In this document: piece after piece, positions 42,752-50,837 of the stretch
How the letters are laid out: every line of letters begins with the position of its first letter
How positions within the stretch are numbered: the stretch's first letter is position 1
Assembly: GCA_902618335.1 (NCBI GenBank)
Contig: CACNAI010000001.1
Span: 1-64,000 of the forward strand
Source of the DNA: an uncultured Prochlorococcus sp.
GTDB taxonomy: Bacteria; Cyanobacteriota; Cyanobacteriia; PCC-6307; Cyanobiaceae
Reading direction: 5' to 3'
DNA length: 64,000 nucleotides
Notes under the pieces: model-generated
Told to the model about the DNA's origin: nothing
What the model saw: the letters and a program-made list of their open reading frames with translations, nothing else
Databases searched by the model: none
Made by a program: the position numbers and the translations under genes

Positions 42752-43042
42752 TTGGAAAAGATAGTCGTGACAACCACAAAGCACTTCTACTCGGGTAAAA
42801 ATACTCTATTAATTTCAGGTCAATTAGAGGAAAATATAGGTATAGATCTAGGAGGTCTTATGAAGCTATTCAATCAATTTAATATTCTTCCAAAATATCT
42901 AACGGCATTTAACTATGCAGGTTTAAATTTGAATGAAACCCCAAAAGAACTTGAGCAATGCCCTGTAGAGTTTCAAACCTACTGGGACAAAGAATGTAAA
43001 GACAATCCAACTAATCAAAATTGTTTAATCTATTGTGACTGA
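42752..43042 (+). CDS. Protein of the C-terminal EC-x-P-x-C-x-C family, long form
   Basis: 96 residues from a TTG start. A body of about 75 residues (TTTKHFYSGKNTLLISGQLE; IDLGGLMKLFNQFNILPKYL) ends in YWDKECKDNPTNQNCLIYCD, the motif shared with 34256 and 34611. The motif thus joins unrelated N-terminal parts. Confidence 0.65.
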   Translation: MEKIVVTTTKHFYSGKNTLLISGQLEENIGIDLGGLMKLFNQFNILPKYLTAFNYAGLNLNETPKELEQCPVEFQTYWDKECKDNPTNQNCLIYCD

Positions 43043-43091
43043 GTTTAAATTATTCATCCTTGGTCAATCAAAGTGTTATGCCACCATTCCA

Positions 43092-43169
43092 TTAATCCTC
43101 TTTTTCTCTTAATTCAGGAAAGCAATTAGCTACTTTTAATGACACTCCTCTAAAAGCATAGGACGCCAA
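43092..43169 (-). pseudogene. Remnant related to the 30895 protein
   Basis: The minus frame reads VSLKVANCFPELREKED before a stop, close to the end of the 30895 product (LIHIANCFSELRDKK). Only a TTG at 43169 or an internal GTG could start it, giving 25 codons or fewer. Probably the tail of a lost paralogue. Confidence 0.4.
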
Positions 43170-43210
43170 GAAATAGCTATTTAATTCTTACCTTAAAGAA
43201 CCTATAAAAT

Positions 43211-43330
43211 TTAATAAAAACGTTTGATCGTATTAGAAGGAACTTTTACTGGAACCAAAGATTCACCGTAGTGTGATTCGGCTGATCTCATCAGCAGCCA
43301 GTAAAAGAAATTAACTAAAGCAGTCTCCAC
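43211..43330 (-). CDS. Small NFFYW-family protein
   Basis: 39 codons from a GTG start. VNFFYWLLMRSAESHYGESL matches the gene at 36436. The C terminus is VPVKVPSNTIKRFY. Function unknown. Confidence 0.6.
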   Translation of the reverse strand: METALVNFFYWLLMRSAESHYGESLVPVKVPSNTIKRFY

Positions 43331-43571
43331 GAAGATTTAGTAACTGACCTAAATAACCTCAATCGAAGTGTATTAGCAATATACAAAACTCTTATGTCAA
43401 CCTTTTAAAACATTTGTATCAGTACGAACTATTTAAAAACCCTAGAATTTGTTCTAAAAACTGTTCTACATTAAACAAATTTCATGCGATAAACCTATTT
43501 TTCAGTATCAATGGCGGGGTTTATACAGAAATTTATGAGGTCGAATATATACGTACATGCAAGGATAATTG

Positions 43572-43753
43572 ACCCCATACCACCCATCACTTTCCTAAAT
43601 AGAAGCTTTACTGGATAATGATTTTATAAAGGCAAATCTTATATTTCATTCACGATTCATTCACGATTTGCAATATTCTCTTAATCCCTTGATATGACTG
43701 ATATTAATTACTGGCTAATGAAGAGCGAACTGGATGCTAAAAAGTCTTCTTAA
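43572..43753 (+). repeat. Degenerate EVE-gene 5' copy B
   Basis: Block 1 (43572-43621) starts ACCCCATACCACCCATCACT and matches the EVE upstream region closely. Block 2 includes CCCTTGATATGACTG. The frame from ATG 43694 reads MTDINYWLMKSELDAKKSS and stops after 19 codons. About 70 bases between the blocks are unrelated to the other copies but similar in length. Confidence 0.8.
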
Positions 43754-43788
43754 ATCTAAAATAATCCGCAAGTTCTTTTTTAAACTCT

Positions 43789-44112
43789 TTAGTTATTTAA
43801 TTTATAGTTCGTCTTAATAGTTTTTATTATTGAATCTTGTGGTTCTTCACTTGGATAACAATTAATAATTCTATATTTTCCGCCTTTCTTATCAGTCTCT
43901 ACAACTGTAAATTCCACATACTTACCTATTCCATCTATTAAATCTTTAACTTCTGTATTAATTATCTCTTCATTTTCATTTTCGATAATACGAGATTTCC
44001 CACCGCAACTAATTAATGCATTTTCTTTGGTAACAAAAAAATCTTTATCATTACTGCATGAGGACAGAAAAGATAAAGAAAATACTACTAAAAGAAGTTT
44101 TTTCATAGTCAA
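43789..44112 (-). CDS. Small lipoprotein
   Basis: 107 residues; the ATG at 44106 (MKKLLLVVFSLSFLSSC) gives a standard signal with LSSC lipobox. The mature part has a Cys in ISCGGKSRIIE and another in YRIINCYPSE. It lies at the start of the cassette that also holds phoX, on the opposite strand. Confidence 0.65.
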   Translation of the reverse strand: MTMKKLLLVVFSLSFLSSCSNDKDFFVTKENALISCGGKSRIIENENEEIINTEVKDLIDGIGKYVEFTVVETDKKGGKYRIINCYPSEEPQDSIIKTIKTNYKLNN

Positions 44113-44329
44113 AAGTTTTTATACATAATTAACTTATAAGGCAATTTTATTAAGTAGAAGTTAAACCTTTTTTTGATTAAAATAATTAAAAAAATTTGAA
44201 TGTCAATTAATTATTAAAAAAATTTTAGCTACGTATCTTTATTTACTAATGCTATTCAAAATTTATACATTATTTAAATTCAATTTAACCCTAGAGAACA
44301 ATTTTTAAATTAGTTATCACTTTTATGTT

Positions 44330-46138
44330 GTGGCTGATTTTAATGATGTTGTTTCAAGAAGAAAATTTTTGCAAGGTTCTTTTGCTTTAGGCTCTGGAGC
44401 ATTTATAGCTGCGACAATTGGTCCTGCTAAAGCAACTAGTTTCTTAAGTGGTTTTAATGGTATAAGTTTTAATCCTGTGCCAGCTAATGGTAAAGATACA
44501 ATTACTCTTCCAAAAGGATTTAGTTGGCATAAAGTTGCATCATGGGGTGATCCATTATGGAGCGGAGTTGATGATTTTGATCAAATAACACGAGGAACAG
44601 GAGAATCTCAGGAAGGGTCTTTTGGGGATAATAATGATGGCATGAGCCTCTTTGATATTGAGGGGAAATCAATTCTTGCAGTCAATAATGAATATTGCAA
44701 TAGGAAAATAATTTATGGAAATAGAGCTAGCGGATTACCAGAAACATCTGATGACGTACGCAAAGGAATTGCTTCGCATGGAGTTTCTATTTTTGAAATA
44801 GAAAAGAAATTAGGAAAATGGAAAATAAAAAAAGATTCACTTTACAACAGAAAAATTACAGGTGATACCAAAATAGCTTTAGATGGACCAGCAGCTGGGT
44901 TCTATTTAATGAAAACTGATGAGGATCTAACCGGAAAAGTTGCAAAAGGTACTTTCAATAATTGTGGTAACGGCAGAACTCCATGGGGGACTTATCTAGC
45001 TTGCGAGGAAAATTTTCATGGTTACTTTTCTTCACCTTCCAATCCATCCGCCTCTATTTCCCCAGAACAAGCAAGATATGGTCTAAAGACAAAAGACAAA
45101 GGTTATAACTGGGTTATGAATCAAGATAGATTTGATTTAGTTAAGAATCCAAACGAAGTTAATAGGCACGGATACATAACTGAAATTGACCCTTCAAAGC
45201 CACAATCAATGCCAAGAAAACATACTGCAATGGGTAGGTTTAAGCATGAGAATTGTGAAGTATCTATTTCTAAAAATGGACAAGTTGTTGCTTATATGGG
45301 AGATGATGAACGAGGTGAGCATCTATATAAGTTCGTATCCAAAGGAAAATATAAAAAAGGTGCTTCTTCTAACTACGATTTATTAACTGAGGGAGAGTTA
45401 TTTGTTGCTGTTTTTAATGATGATGGAACAGGTAAATGGATAAATTTAAAAGAATCTGGAATGAGTGAGCCTGAAATCGCAATTTTCACAAGACTCGCAG
45501 CTACTAAAGTTGGAGCTACAACTATGGATAGACCTGAGTGGGTCGCTGTTAATCCCAAAAAAGTAGAAGCATACTGTGCCTTAACCAATAACAAAAATAG
45601 AGGAGTTAAAGATAATCAACCAATTAACGCAGTAAATCCAAGAGAAAATAATCCTTACGGACAGATAGTTAGATGGACACCTAGCAATTCAGATCATGCA
45701 TCAGTAGATTTCAAATGGGATCTTTTTGTAATGGCTGGAAATCCTGAAACAGCAGAAGGATTATACAAAGGTTCAGAAAATATAAACAAAGATAATATGT
45801 TTAATTCGCCTGATGGGATCGCCTTTGACTCTAAAGGCAATTTGTGGATTCAGACAGATGGTAAATATAGTAATTCTGGAAAATTTGCAGGAATGGGAAA
45901 TAATCAAATGCTTTGTGCAAATCCAAGGACAGGAGAAATTAGTAGATTTCTTGTTGGTCCTAAGGAATGTGAAATTACTGGCATAACTTGGAGTTCTGAT
46001 AAGAAGACAATGTTTGTAGGTGTACAACATCCTGGAGAAAAAAATCCAGATAGTTGTCATTTCCCTGATGGAGGTAATAGCGTTCCAAGGTCTACAGTTA
46101 TTGCCATCACAAGAAATAATGGAAGAGCAATTGGATAA
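44330..46138 (+). CDS. phoX: PhoX-type alkaline phosphatase (DUF839)
   Basis: 602 residues from a GTG start. The N-terminal SRRKFLQGSFALGSGAFIAA is a twin-arginine (Tat) signal. The PhoX/DUF839 core shows SWGDPLWSGVDDFDQ, LAVNNEYCNRKIIYG, NCGNGRTPWGTYLACEEN, RHGYITEIDPSKPQSMPRKH and MGRFKHENCEV. PhoX enzymes are Ca/Fe-dependent periplasmic phosphomonoesterases that release phosphate under starvation. The gene is followed 30 bases later by tatA. It lies between EVE copies B and C. No Pho box was confirmed. Confidence 0.9.
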   Translation: MADFNDVVSRRKFLQGSFALGSGAFIAATIGPAKATSFLSGFNGISFNPVPANGKDTITLPKGFSWHKVASWGDPLWSGVDDFDQITRGTGESQEGSFGDNNDGMSLFDIEGKSILAVNNEYCNRKIIYGNRASGLPETSDDVRKGIASHGVSIFEIEKKLGKWKIKKDSLYNRKITGDTKIALDGPAAGFYLMKTDEDLTGKVAKGTFNNCGNGRTPWGTYLACEENFHGYFSSPSNPSASISPEQARYGLKTKDKGYNWVMNQDRFDLVKNPNEVNRHGYITEIDPSKPQSMPRKHTAMGRFKHENCEVSISKNGQVVAYMGDDERGEHLYKFVSKGKYKKGASSNYDLLTEGELFVAVFNDDGTGKWINLKESGMSEPEIAIFTRLAATKVGATTMDRPEWVAVNPKKVEAYCALTNNKNRGVKDNQPINAVNPRENNPYGQIVRWTPSNSDHASVDFKWDLFVMAGNPETAEGLYKGSENINKDNMFNSPDGIAFDSKGNLWIQTDGKYSNSGKFAGMGNNQMLCANPRTGEISRFLVGPKECEITGITWSSDKKTMFVGVQHPGEKNPDSCHFPDGGNSVPRSTVIAITRNNGRAIG

Positions 46139-46168
46139 TGTATAAAACAAAAAAATTAGGCTGATAAC

Positions 46169-46438
46169 ATGAATATATTTGGTGTTGGAATTCCAGAAAT
46201 TGCTGTAATTTTTGTTTTAGCTCTTTTAATATTTGGACCTAAAAAGCTACCAGAACTAGGACGTTCAATTGGAAAAACATTGAAAAGCTTGCAACAAGCT
46301 TCTGGAGAGTTTCAAAAAGAAATTAAGAAGGCAGTTAAAGAAACTGACGAAGAAGTAATAAATGATGGTTCTGAAGTTTTTTCAGACAATAGTTTAATAA
46401 CTGCCAATATTGATGAGGATGAAAATGATGACGATTAA
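46169..46438 (+). CDS. tatA: Sec-independent translocase subunit TatA/TatE
   Basis: 89 residues. FGVGIPEIAVIFVLALLIFG is the membrane helix, then PKKLPELGRSIGKTLKSLQQ the amphipathic helix with the FGPKKLPELGR signature, and an acidic tail. It forms the pore for folded Tat substrates. Placement directly after a Tat-signal phosphatase suggests a dedicated or dosage copy, but whether a second tatA exists elsewhere is not visible. Confidence 0.92.
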   Translation: MNIFGVGIPEIAVIFVLALLIFGPKKLPELGRSIGKTLKSLQQASGEFQKEIKKAVKETDEEVINDGSEVFSDNSLITANIDEDENDDD

Positions 46439-46475
46439 AGTCAATTAAATCGTTTTTTTAAGATACATTAGCCAT

Positions 46476-46631
46476 CTAAACAAAATAGTTTTCATCATTT
46501 TCCTCAATACTTGTTTCGACCCATTCAGGCGGATAGTCGCCAAGTTTGACATATTGATAAAGCTTATCTAGATCTGGATCGTAATAAGTGTCATTGATTT
46601 TTGGATCTTTGATTACTTTACTTGGATGCAT
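46476..46631 (-). CDS. Small hypothetical protein
   Basis: 51 codons. KDPKINDTYYDPDLDKLYQY and GDYPPEWVETSIEE; acidic and aromatic, soluble. Not recognised. Convergent with tatA. Confidence 0.6.
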   Translation of the reverse strand: MHPSKVIKDPKINDTYYDPDLDKLYQYVKLGDYPPEWVETSIEENDENYFV

Positions 46632-46819
46632 AAATAAAATCTGATTTATAAAAGTGAATTTTTAAAATCATTTATTGCTTTAAATGGTTTGTCTTCAATA
46701 TTTAAGGCGTGAAAATAAAGAAGACTTTTAAAAGTTAAGATGCCAAGATTAAGGAAAAATTAATTAAGAAATAAATTTGTTTAAAACAATTTCACTCATA
46801 ATTGTTTAGCAAGTAATCC

Positions 46820-47074
46820 CTAAATAGAAATTTTATCTAAAGACAAAATATCTTGTACTTTAACCGTATTTAGCTGATCATTATTTTCTAGATTTTTATA
46901 CAATCTTCTTGATTGGGGTGATTTAAGTGCGTTATTGTAATTTTCAATAAATTCCGAATCATCCAAAATAGATTTATCTTTACTTTTGAATCTTTCTTTC
47001 TGGATATTTTTTAAATTTCCAATCTCTTTTGTTTGAGCATCACGATTGCGTGGAGGAAAATTTTCTAATTTCAT
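46820..47074 (-). CDS. Small charged hypothetical protein
   Basis: 84 residues, hydrophilic: NFPPRNRDAQTKEIGNLKNI, then SEFIENYNNALKSPQSRRLY. Looks largely helical or disordered. Not recognised. Confidence 0.55.
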   Translation of the reverse strand: MKLENFPPRNRDAQTKEIGNLKNIQKERFKSKDKSILDDSEFIENYNNALKSPQSRRLYKNLENNDQLNTVKVQDILSLDKISI

Positions 47075-47220
47075 TATTAAATTTTGTTTTTTATATCTCC
47101 AAACCTTAAAGCGTTAAAGTAATGCAGATTCCTCAATTTTAATTTCCACTGTTTAAGAGAGATTTAAGTTGGCAATAAATTTTTTTTAAACAACTTTAAT
47201 TGATCAAAACTGTTTTAACC

Positions 47221-47387
47221 CCCCTTACCCATTATCACTTTCCTAAAAAGGAAATTTGATGGATAATAAACCTAGAATTGAATATTTTTAAATTCTGTTC
47301 TCACACCGTTAACACATTGTAGTTTTCTGCTAACCCCTTGATATGAGTGAAATAAATTACTGGCTAATGAAAAGTGAGCCAGTCTGA
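47221..47387 (+). repeat. Degenerate EVE-gene 5' copy C
   Basis: Block 1 (47221-47270, core TTTCCTAAAAAGGAAATTTG) and block 2 (47334-47382). From ATG 47343 the frame is MSEINYWLMKSEP and then a stop after Val-14. The coding part is nearly identical to the intact gene at 49430, making this the youngest-looking or most conserved copy. Confidence 0.85.
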
Positions 47388-47436
47388 TTTCAGAGTGGAT
47401 CTCAAGGATTTGTGATTTTTTACCCAAACTTTACCC

Positions 47437-47476
47437 AAACTTTTAAACTTTTAAACTTTTAAACTTTTAAACTTTT
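47437..47476. repeat. Five tandem copies of an 8-bp unit
   Basis: AAACTTTT is repeated five times without change. It lies in a 266-base non-coding stretch (47388-47653) between EVE copy C and the next gene. Likely slippage-prone. Confidence 0.85.
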
Positions 47477-47653
47477 AAAAATTATCCGAATTCCCTAATC
47501 ATTTTTTGATTTTAAAATAATATTTTATTTTTTCTTATTCGTATCTTATTTAATTCTTAAAGAAGAGTTCATTAAATCTTTTAAGCTGAAATTAGCTTCT
47601 ATATTCTCCTCACACGAAATAGAGAAGCTTTTTCTTTTTGAAATAAATTTGAT

Positions 47654-47854
47654 ATGACTTATTTTGCAGAGCCAAATTACATAGAATATGACCTTTGGTT
47701 TGATTCAAATATTAATGCAGTTGATTTAATTAACTATTCAGATGAAAATGAATTTTGTAATTTTACGCATAAAAAATTCCATAAGATATCAAGTTTAAAT
47801 TTAGTTATTGGTTCCTCAAAATATAAACAAATGATGATTTTTTCTTTTTTCTAA
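47654..47854 (+). CDS. Small hypothetical protein
   Basis: 66 residues: YFAEPNYIEYDLWFDSNINA, then FCNFTHKKFHKISSLNLVIG. Ends five bases before the lyase gene, so they may share a transcript. Not recognised. Confidence 0.45.
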   Translation: MTYFAEPNYIEYDLWFDSNINAVDLINYSDENEFCNFTHKKFHKISSLNLVIGSSKYKQMMIFSFF

Positions 47855-47859
47855 TTTCT

Positions 47860-48840
47860 ATGAAAAAATTATTATACATTTTTCTAGTGTTGATGTTTTT
47901 TTCCACTGGAAATTTATACTCATGGGAAAAAGTACTTGTTCCAGACTATGTAGATAAAAAAACAAAATCTCCTTGGAATTTTTCTGAGGACTTTGAAAAT
48001 CAAGAAGAAGGAAAATTAAAACTCAACAAATTTACAATCAACGATAAGGGAGCAGGTTTAAAACCATTTAGAATTAAAAAAGATCCTGATGGCAATAAGT
48101 ATCTTGAAGTTACAGTGAAACATGGATGGAATATTGATAAAAAAGGAGGAGGAAAGGAAAAAACTGAAAGAGCAGAATTTCAGACAAGGCAAAAAAAAAC
48201 TTTAAATAAAGAAATATGGATTAGTTTTAAAACAAGACTACCTAAAGATTTTACCCATATAGACGACAGGGTATTATTTTTTCAATTCAAAAACCAGCAT
48301 GATCCTATGAAAAGGAGTCCTCTTTTAGGAATCAGGTTTTATAAAAATGGAAATAGTTTAAAAATAGGGGGAGATACCGGAGGAAATGCAAGTAAATCTA
48401 GGAGTAAGGAGGAAAATTATATTCACGCCATCGGATCACAGTATAAAAACACAGGGGGAGATTGGTTTGTCAGATGGGAAAAAGATAGAGAGGAAGATAA
48501 AATCAGGGATGAAGATGATTTCAAACTCACACCAAACAAACCATTTAGTGTGACTCCATTAGGTGAATGGAGCACATATAAGATTGGAATCTTTAATACA
48601 AAGGATGATGATGGTTTTGTCCAAGTTTATAAAGATAACGAATTAATATTCGATTATGAAGGTGTCACCTATGATTGGAGTGGTGGACGTTATACAGGAA
48701 GTTATATCAGAATCGGTATCTATCGAGATAAAAAATTTGGAATTGAATACCCCGATCAATCTATCCATTTTGATGATTTTATTGTCGTCTCAGATGAAAA
48801 AACTTTAGACCAATTGATCAGAAAAAATAAAAAAACCTAG
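47860..48840 (+). CDS. Secreted polysaccharide-lyase-like protein (jelly-roll)
   Basis: 326 residues. The signal peptide is MKKLLYIFLVLMFFSTGNLY. The mature protein follows the pattern of heparin-lyase-I/alginate-lyase-like beta sandwiches (Polysacc_lyase, PF14099 type): ERAEFQTRQKKTL with the Arg-Glu pair, RVLFFQFKNQHDP, PLLGIRFYKNGNSLKIGG, GEWSTYKIGIFNTKDDDGFV and YIRIGIYRDKKFGIEYP. It may cut or bind an acidic glycan outside the cell, such as other organisms' mucilage or its own envelope. Catalysis is not proved. Confidence 0.7.
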   Translation: MKKLLYIFLVLMFFSTGNLYSWEKVLVPDYVDKKTKSPWNFSEDFENQEEGKLKLNKFTINDKGAGLKPFRIKKDPDGNKYLEVTVKHGWNIDKKGGGKEKTERAEFQTRQKKTLNKEIWISFKTRLPKDFTHIDDRVLFFQFKNQHDPMKRSPLLGIRFYKNGNSLKIGGDTGGNASKSRSKEENYIHAIGSQYKNTGGDWFVRWEKDREEDKIRDEDDFKLTPNKPFSVTPLGEWSTYKIGIFNTKDDDGFVQVYKDNELIFDYEGVTYDWSGGRYTGSYIRIGIYRDKKFGIEYPDQSIHFDDFIVVSDEKTLDQLIRKNKKT

Positions 48841-48874
48841 GGGACCAGAAAATTTGATCTCTCACAACAAGTGA

Positions 48875-49048
48875 TTAAGTTGCAGCATCTTTTTTCGCCC
48901 ATGTTTTATGTTTTCGGTCTAGATCAGAAACTAAATTTCTTTGATATGTCAACTTCAAGTGATTTTGAGCTAGCTGATCTTTAGCGACTTTCATATCATT
49001 TGAATAAAAATTTAATCGATCTAATTTTATCTCTTTTTTATTTTCCAT
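48875..49048 (-). CDS. Small helical protein, paralogue of 24382-24543
   Basis: 57 codons. LNFYSNDMKVAKDQLAQNHL and LVSDLDRKHKTWAKK are shared with the protein at 24382. Convergent with the lyase gene. Function unknown. Confidence 0.65.
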   Translation of the reverse strand: MENKKEIKLDRLNFYSNDMKVAKDQLAQNHLKLTYQRNLVSDLDRKHKTWAKKDAAT

Positions 49049-49288
49049 AAATCTTTTTTCGAATGTTAAATTTCGATTAATTTATAAAATGCTTTTACAA
49101 AAACCCCCAGAAATTTAACTTTTTATTTGGCTTTGCTTAATTCATTCAAACAATTAAAGACATTTCTAAGGGATCTGCTGTCCAGCTATAGAAGCCCGCA
49201 TCCAACCCCTATCTATTAAATTAATCAGCTCTTAATTTTTAACATAAATTTGTGAGTTGTCATATTGACGTATGAACAAAGTCTACTT

Positions 49289-49340
49289 ACCCCATACCAC
49301 CCATGACTTTCCTAAATAGGAACTTTGATGGATAATAAAT
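49289..49340 (+). promoter_or_regulatory. Conserved block upstream of the intact EVE gene
   Basis: ACCCCATACCACCCATGACT and the TTTGATGGATAATAAA core. Its end resembles a -10 box (GATAAT), so it may hold the EVE promoter, 90 bases before the ATG. The same block is found at 36272, 40843, 43572 and 47221. The rest of the 49049-49429 spacer has only an 11-codon minus frame (MRASIAGQQIP, 49166-49201) that looks like a gene remnant. Confidence 0.6.
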
Positions 49341-49429
49341 TTATAGTTATTCATTGCTTAAATCAATCTATAAACTGTCATAGTGACTAGCAAGTGACTA
49401 GCAACTAGCTTTTTCTCAAACTTATTGAT

Positions 49430-49888
49430 ATGACTGAAATAAATTACTGGCTAATGAAAAGTGAGCCAGAAGCATACAGCATAGATACCTTAAAAAATGA
49501 TGGTGTAACCTTATGGGATGGGATAAGAAATTATCAAGCTCGAAATTTCATGAGAAACATGAATATCGGAGATAAAGTTTTTTTCTATCATTCAAACTGC
49601 AAACCCCCAGGCATTGTTGGGCTTATGGAGGTGATAGATCAAAATATTACTGATCCTACTCAATTTGATAAAGATTCAAAATATTTTGATCCAAAATCCA
49701 AACCTGAAAATCCGAGATGGGATTGTGTGAAAGTAAAATATTTATCTAAGTCACATAAGATTCTAAGTTTATCTGAATTAAGGATTTTATTTAGTGAGGA
49801 TGAGTTATTAGTAGTGAAGAAAGGGAATAGGTTATCTATAATACCTGTCCGAAATGATATAGCCAAAATACTACTTGAAAAAATTTAA
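49430..49888 (+). CDS. EVE domain protein (thymocyte nuclear protein 1-like)
   Basis: 152 residues, one EVE (PUA-like) domain: NYWLMKSEPEAYSIDTLKND, LWDGIRNYQARNFMRNM, VFFYHSNCKPPGIVGLMEV and DPKSKPENPRWDCVKV. The family binds modified bases in RNA or DNA through an aromatic cage. It ends the island, and three truncated copies of its 5' end lie inside the island. The intact copy is therefore the apparent target or anchor of the island's growth. Confidence 0.92.
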   Translation: MTEINYWLMKSEPEAYSIDTLKNDGVTLWDGIRNYQARNFMRNMNIGDKVFFYHSNCKPPGIVGLMEVIDQNITDPTQFDKDSKYFDPKSKPENPRWDCVKVKYLSKSHKILSLSELRILFSEDELLVVKKGNRLSIIPVRNDIAKILLEKI

Positions 49889-49896
49889 AAATAATC

Positions 49897-50148
49897 TTAG
49901 TCATTAAAATTCATTGAAAACATATTTCCAATATAAAGTCTCGTTAAATCTCTATTTTGGAATCCTTTTTGCATCAAAAAACCTGCGATTGCAGCTTGTA
50001 AAATCCTATATTGATCCCAATTAGGATGATCCTCTACAAATTCATTCATTGCTTTTTGAAGATTTTCTTGAAGCTCACATTTAAAACTTATTACTTCATC
50101 TTTTTGCTCCAAAACATGTGGATATGAATCATAATTTGGCTTCTGCAT
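49897..50148 (-). CDS. DUF2811 family protein
   Basis: 83 residues. VISFKCELQENLQKAMNEFV, then HPNWDQYRILQAAIAGFLMQ and NRDLTRLYIGNMFS match the cyanobacterial DUF2811 family, which has a ribbon-helix-helix-like length. Function unknown. Confidence 0.85.
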   Translation of the reverse strand: MQKPNYDSYPHVLEQKDEVISFKCELQENLQKAMNEFVEDHPNWDQYRILQAAIAGFLMQKGFQNRDLTRLYIGNMFSMNFND

Positions 50149-50459
50149 ATAAAAATTTATTGAAAAATTTGAAACTACAAGATCCAGTTTTCTTCAAAAT
50201 TCATTAATAGTCAACTTACTTAAATTAAGGACAGTCTCAGTTAAGAGAATAATGAGAATATAGTCATCACAATGCAATTCATAAAAAATAATTTTTGAAA
50301 ATTAATTTTTTTTGAAATATAAAGAATTTTAAAAAAATAAAAGTTTTCCACACACCTTAGATCAGAAGATATTTTTTTAAAAAAAGTTGTGGAAAAGTTG
50401 TTAAAAATTTTTTAAAGCACGGGGAAATATTTGTCAAAATTTCCAAATTTATTTATCTT
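50149..50459. other. Intergenic region with two inverted DnaA-box matches
   Basis: 311 bases, very AT-rich. TTTTCCACA at 50344-50352 and TGTGGAAAA at 50388-50396 are perfect matches to the cyanobacterial DnaA box, facing each other 35 bases apart with a T/A-rich centre (ATTTTTTTAAAAAAA). No ORF. Confidence 0.6.
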
Positions 50460-50837
50460 TTAATCCATTGATTCCCACATGTTTTTTATTTCATAAAATA
50501 AATTTTTTGCTATTGGTATTGGCCAATACATTTCAAAAGATCTTGTTTGATCTTGACTTTCAAAAACAAATCTTAAGCTCCATTCGTTTTTCTTTCCTTC
50601 TAACTCTACATACCAAGGTAGTTGCTCTAGCTCTAAAGAAATAGATTCTTCATCCATCAATTCACTATAAATGGTATTTAGTTGACTCTTTATTTTTATG
50701 ATTAAAAAATAAAGAGAATCAAATTCACATTTTTGTAACTCAATTGACCAATTATCAACACCAATCAAAAAACAAAATTTGCCTTTTTTAAAATCTCTTA
50801 GTAATCTCCATTGTTTTTGATCTTTTAACAAAATCAA
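50460..50837 (-). CDS. DUF1818 family protein
   Basis: 125 residues. [20 protein letters not shown], then [20 protein letters not shown] and [16 protein letters not shown] fit DUF1818, a cyanobacterial and plastid-lineage family. It overlaps rpoZ by four bases, an arrangement seen in marine picocyanobacteria. Confidence 0.85.
   Translation of the reverse strand: MILLKDQKQWRLLRDFKKGKFCFLIGVDNWSIELQKCEFDSLYFLIIKIKSQLNTIYSELMDEESISLELEQLPWYVELEGKKNEWSLRFVFESQDQTRSFEMYWPIPIAKNLFYEIKNMWESMD

Noticed and set aside
44330-46150. ORFs at 45186 (+), 45373 (-) and 45773 (-)
   Set aside because: All are contained in the phoX reading frame region and lack independent support.
49166-49201. Minus-strand MRASIAGQQIP fragment preceded by LINLIDRGW in frame
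   Set aside because: Looks like the end of a lost gene, but only 11 codons have a standard start.
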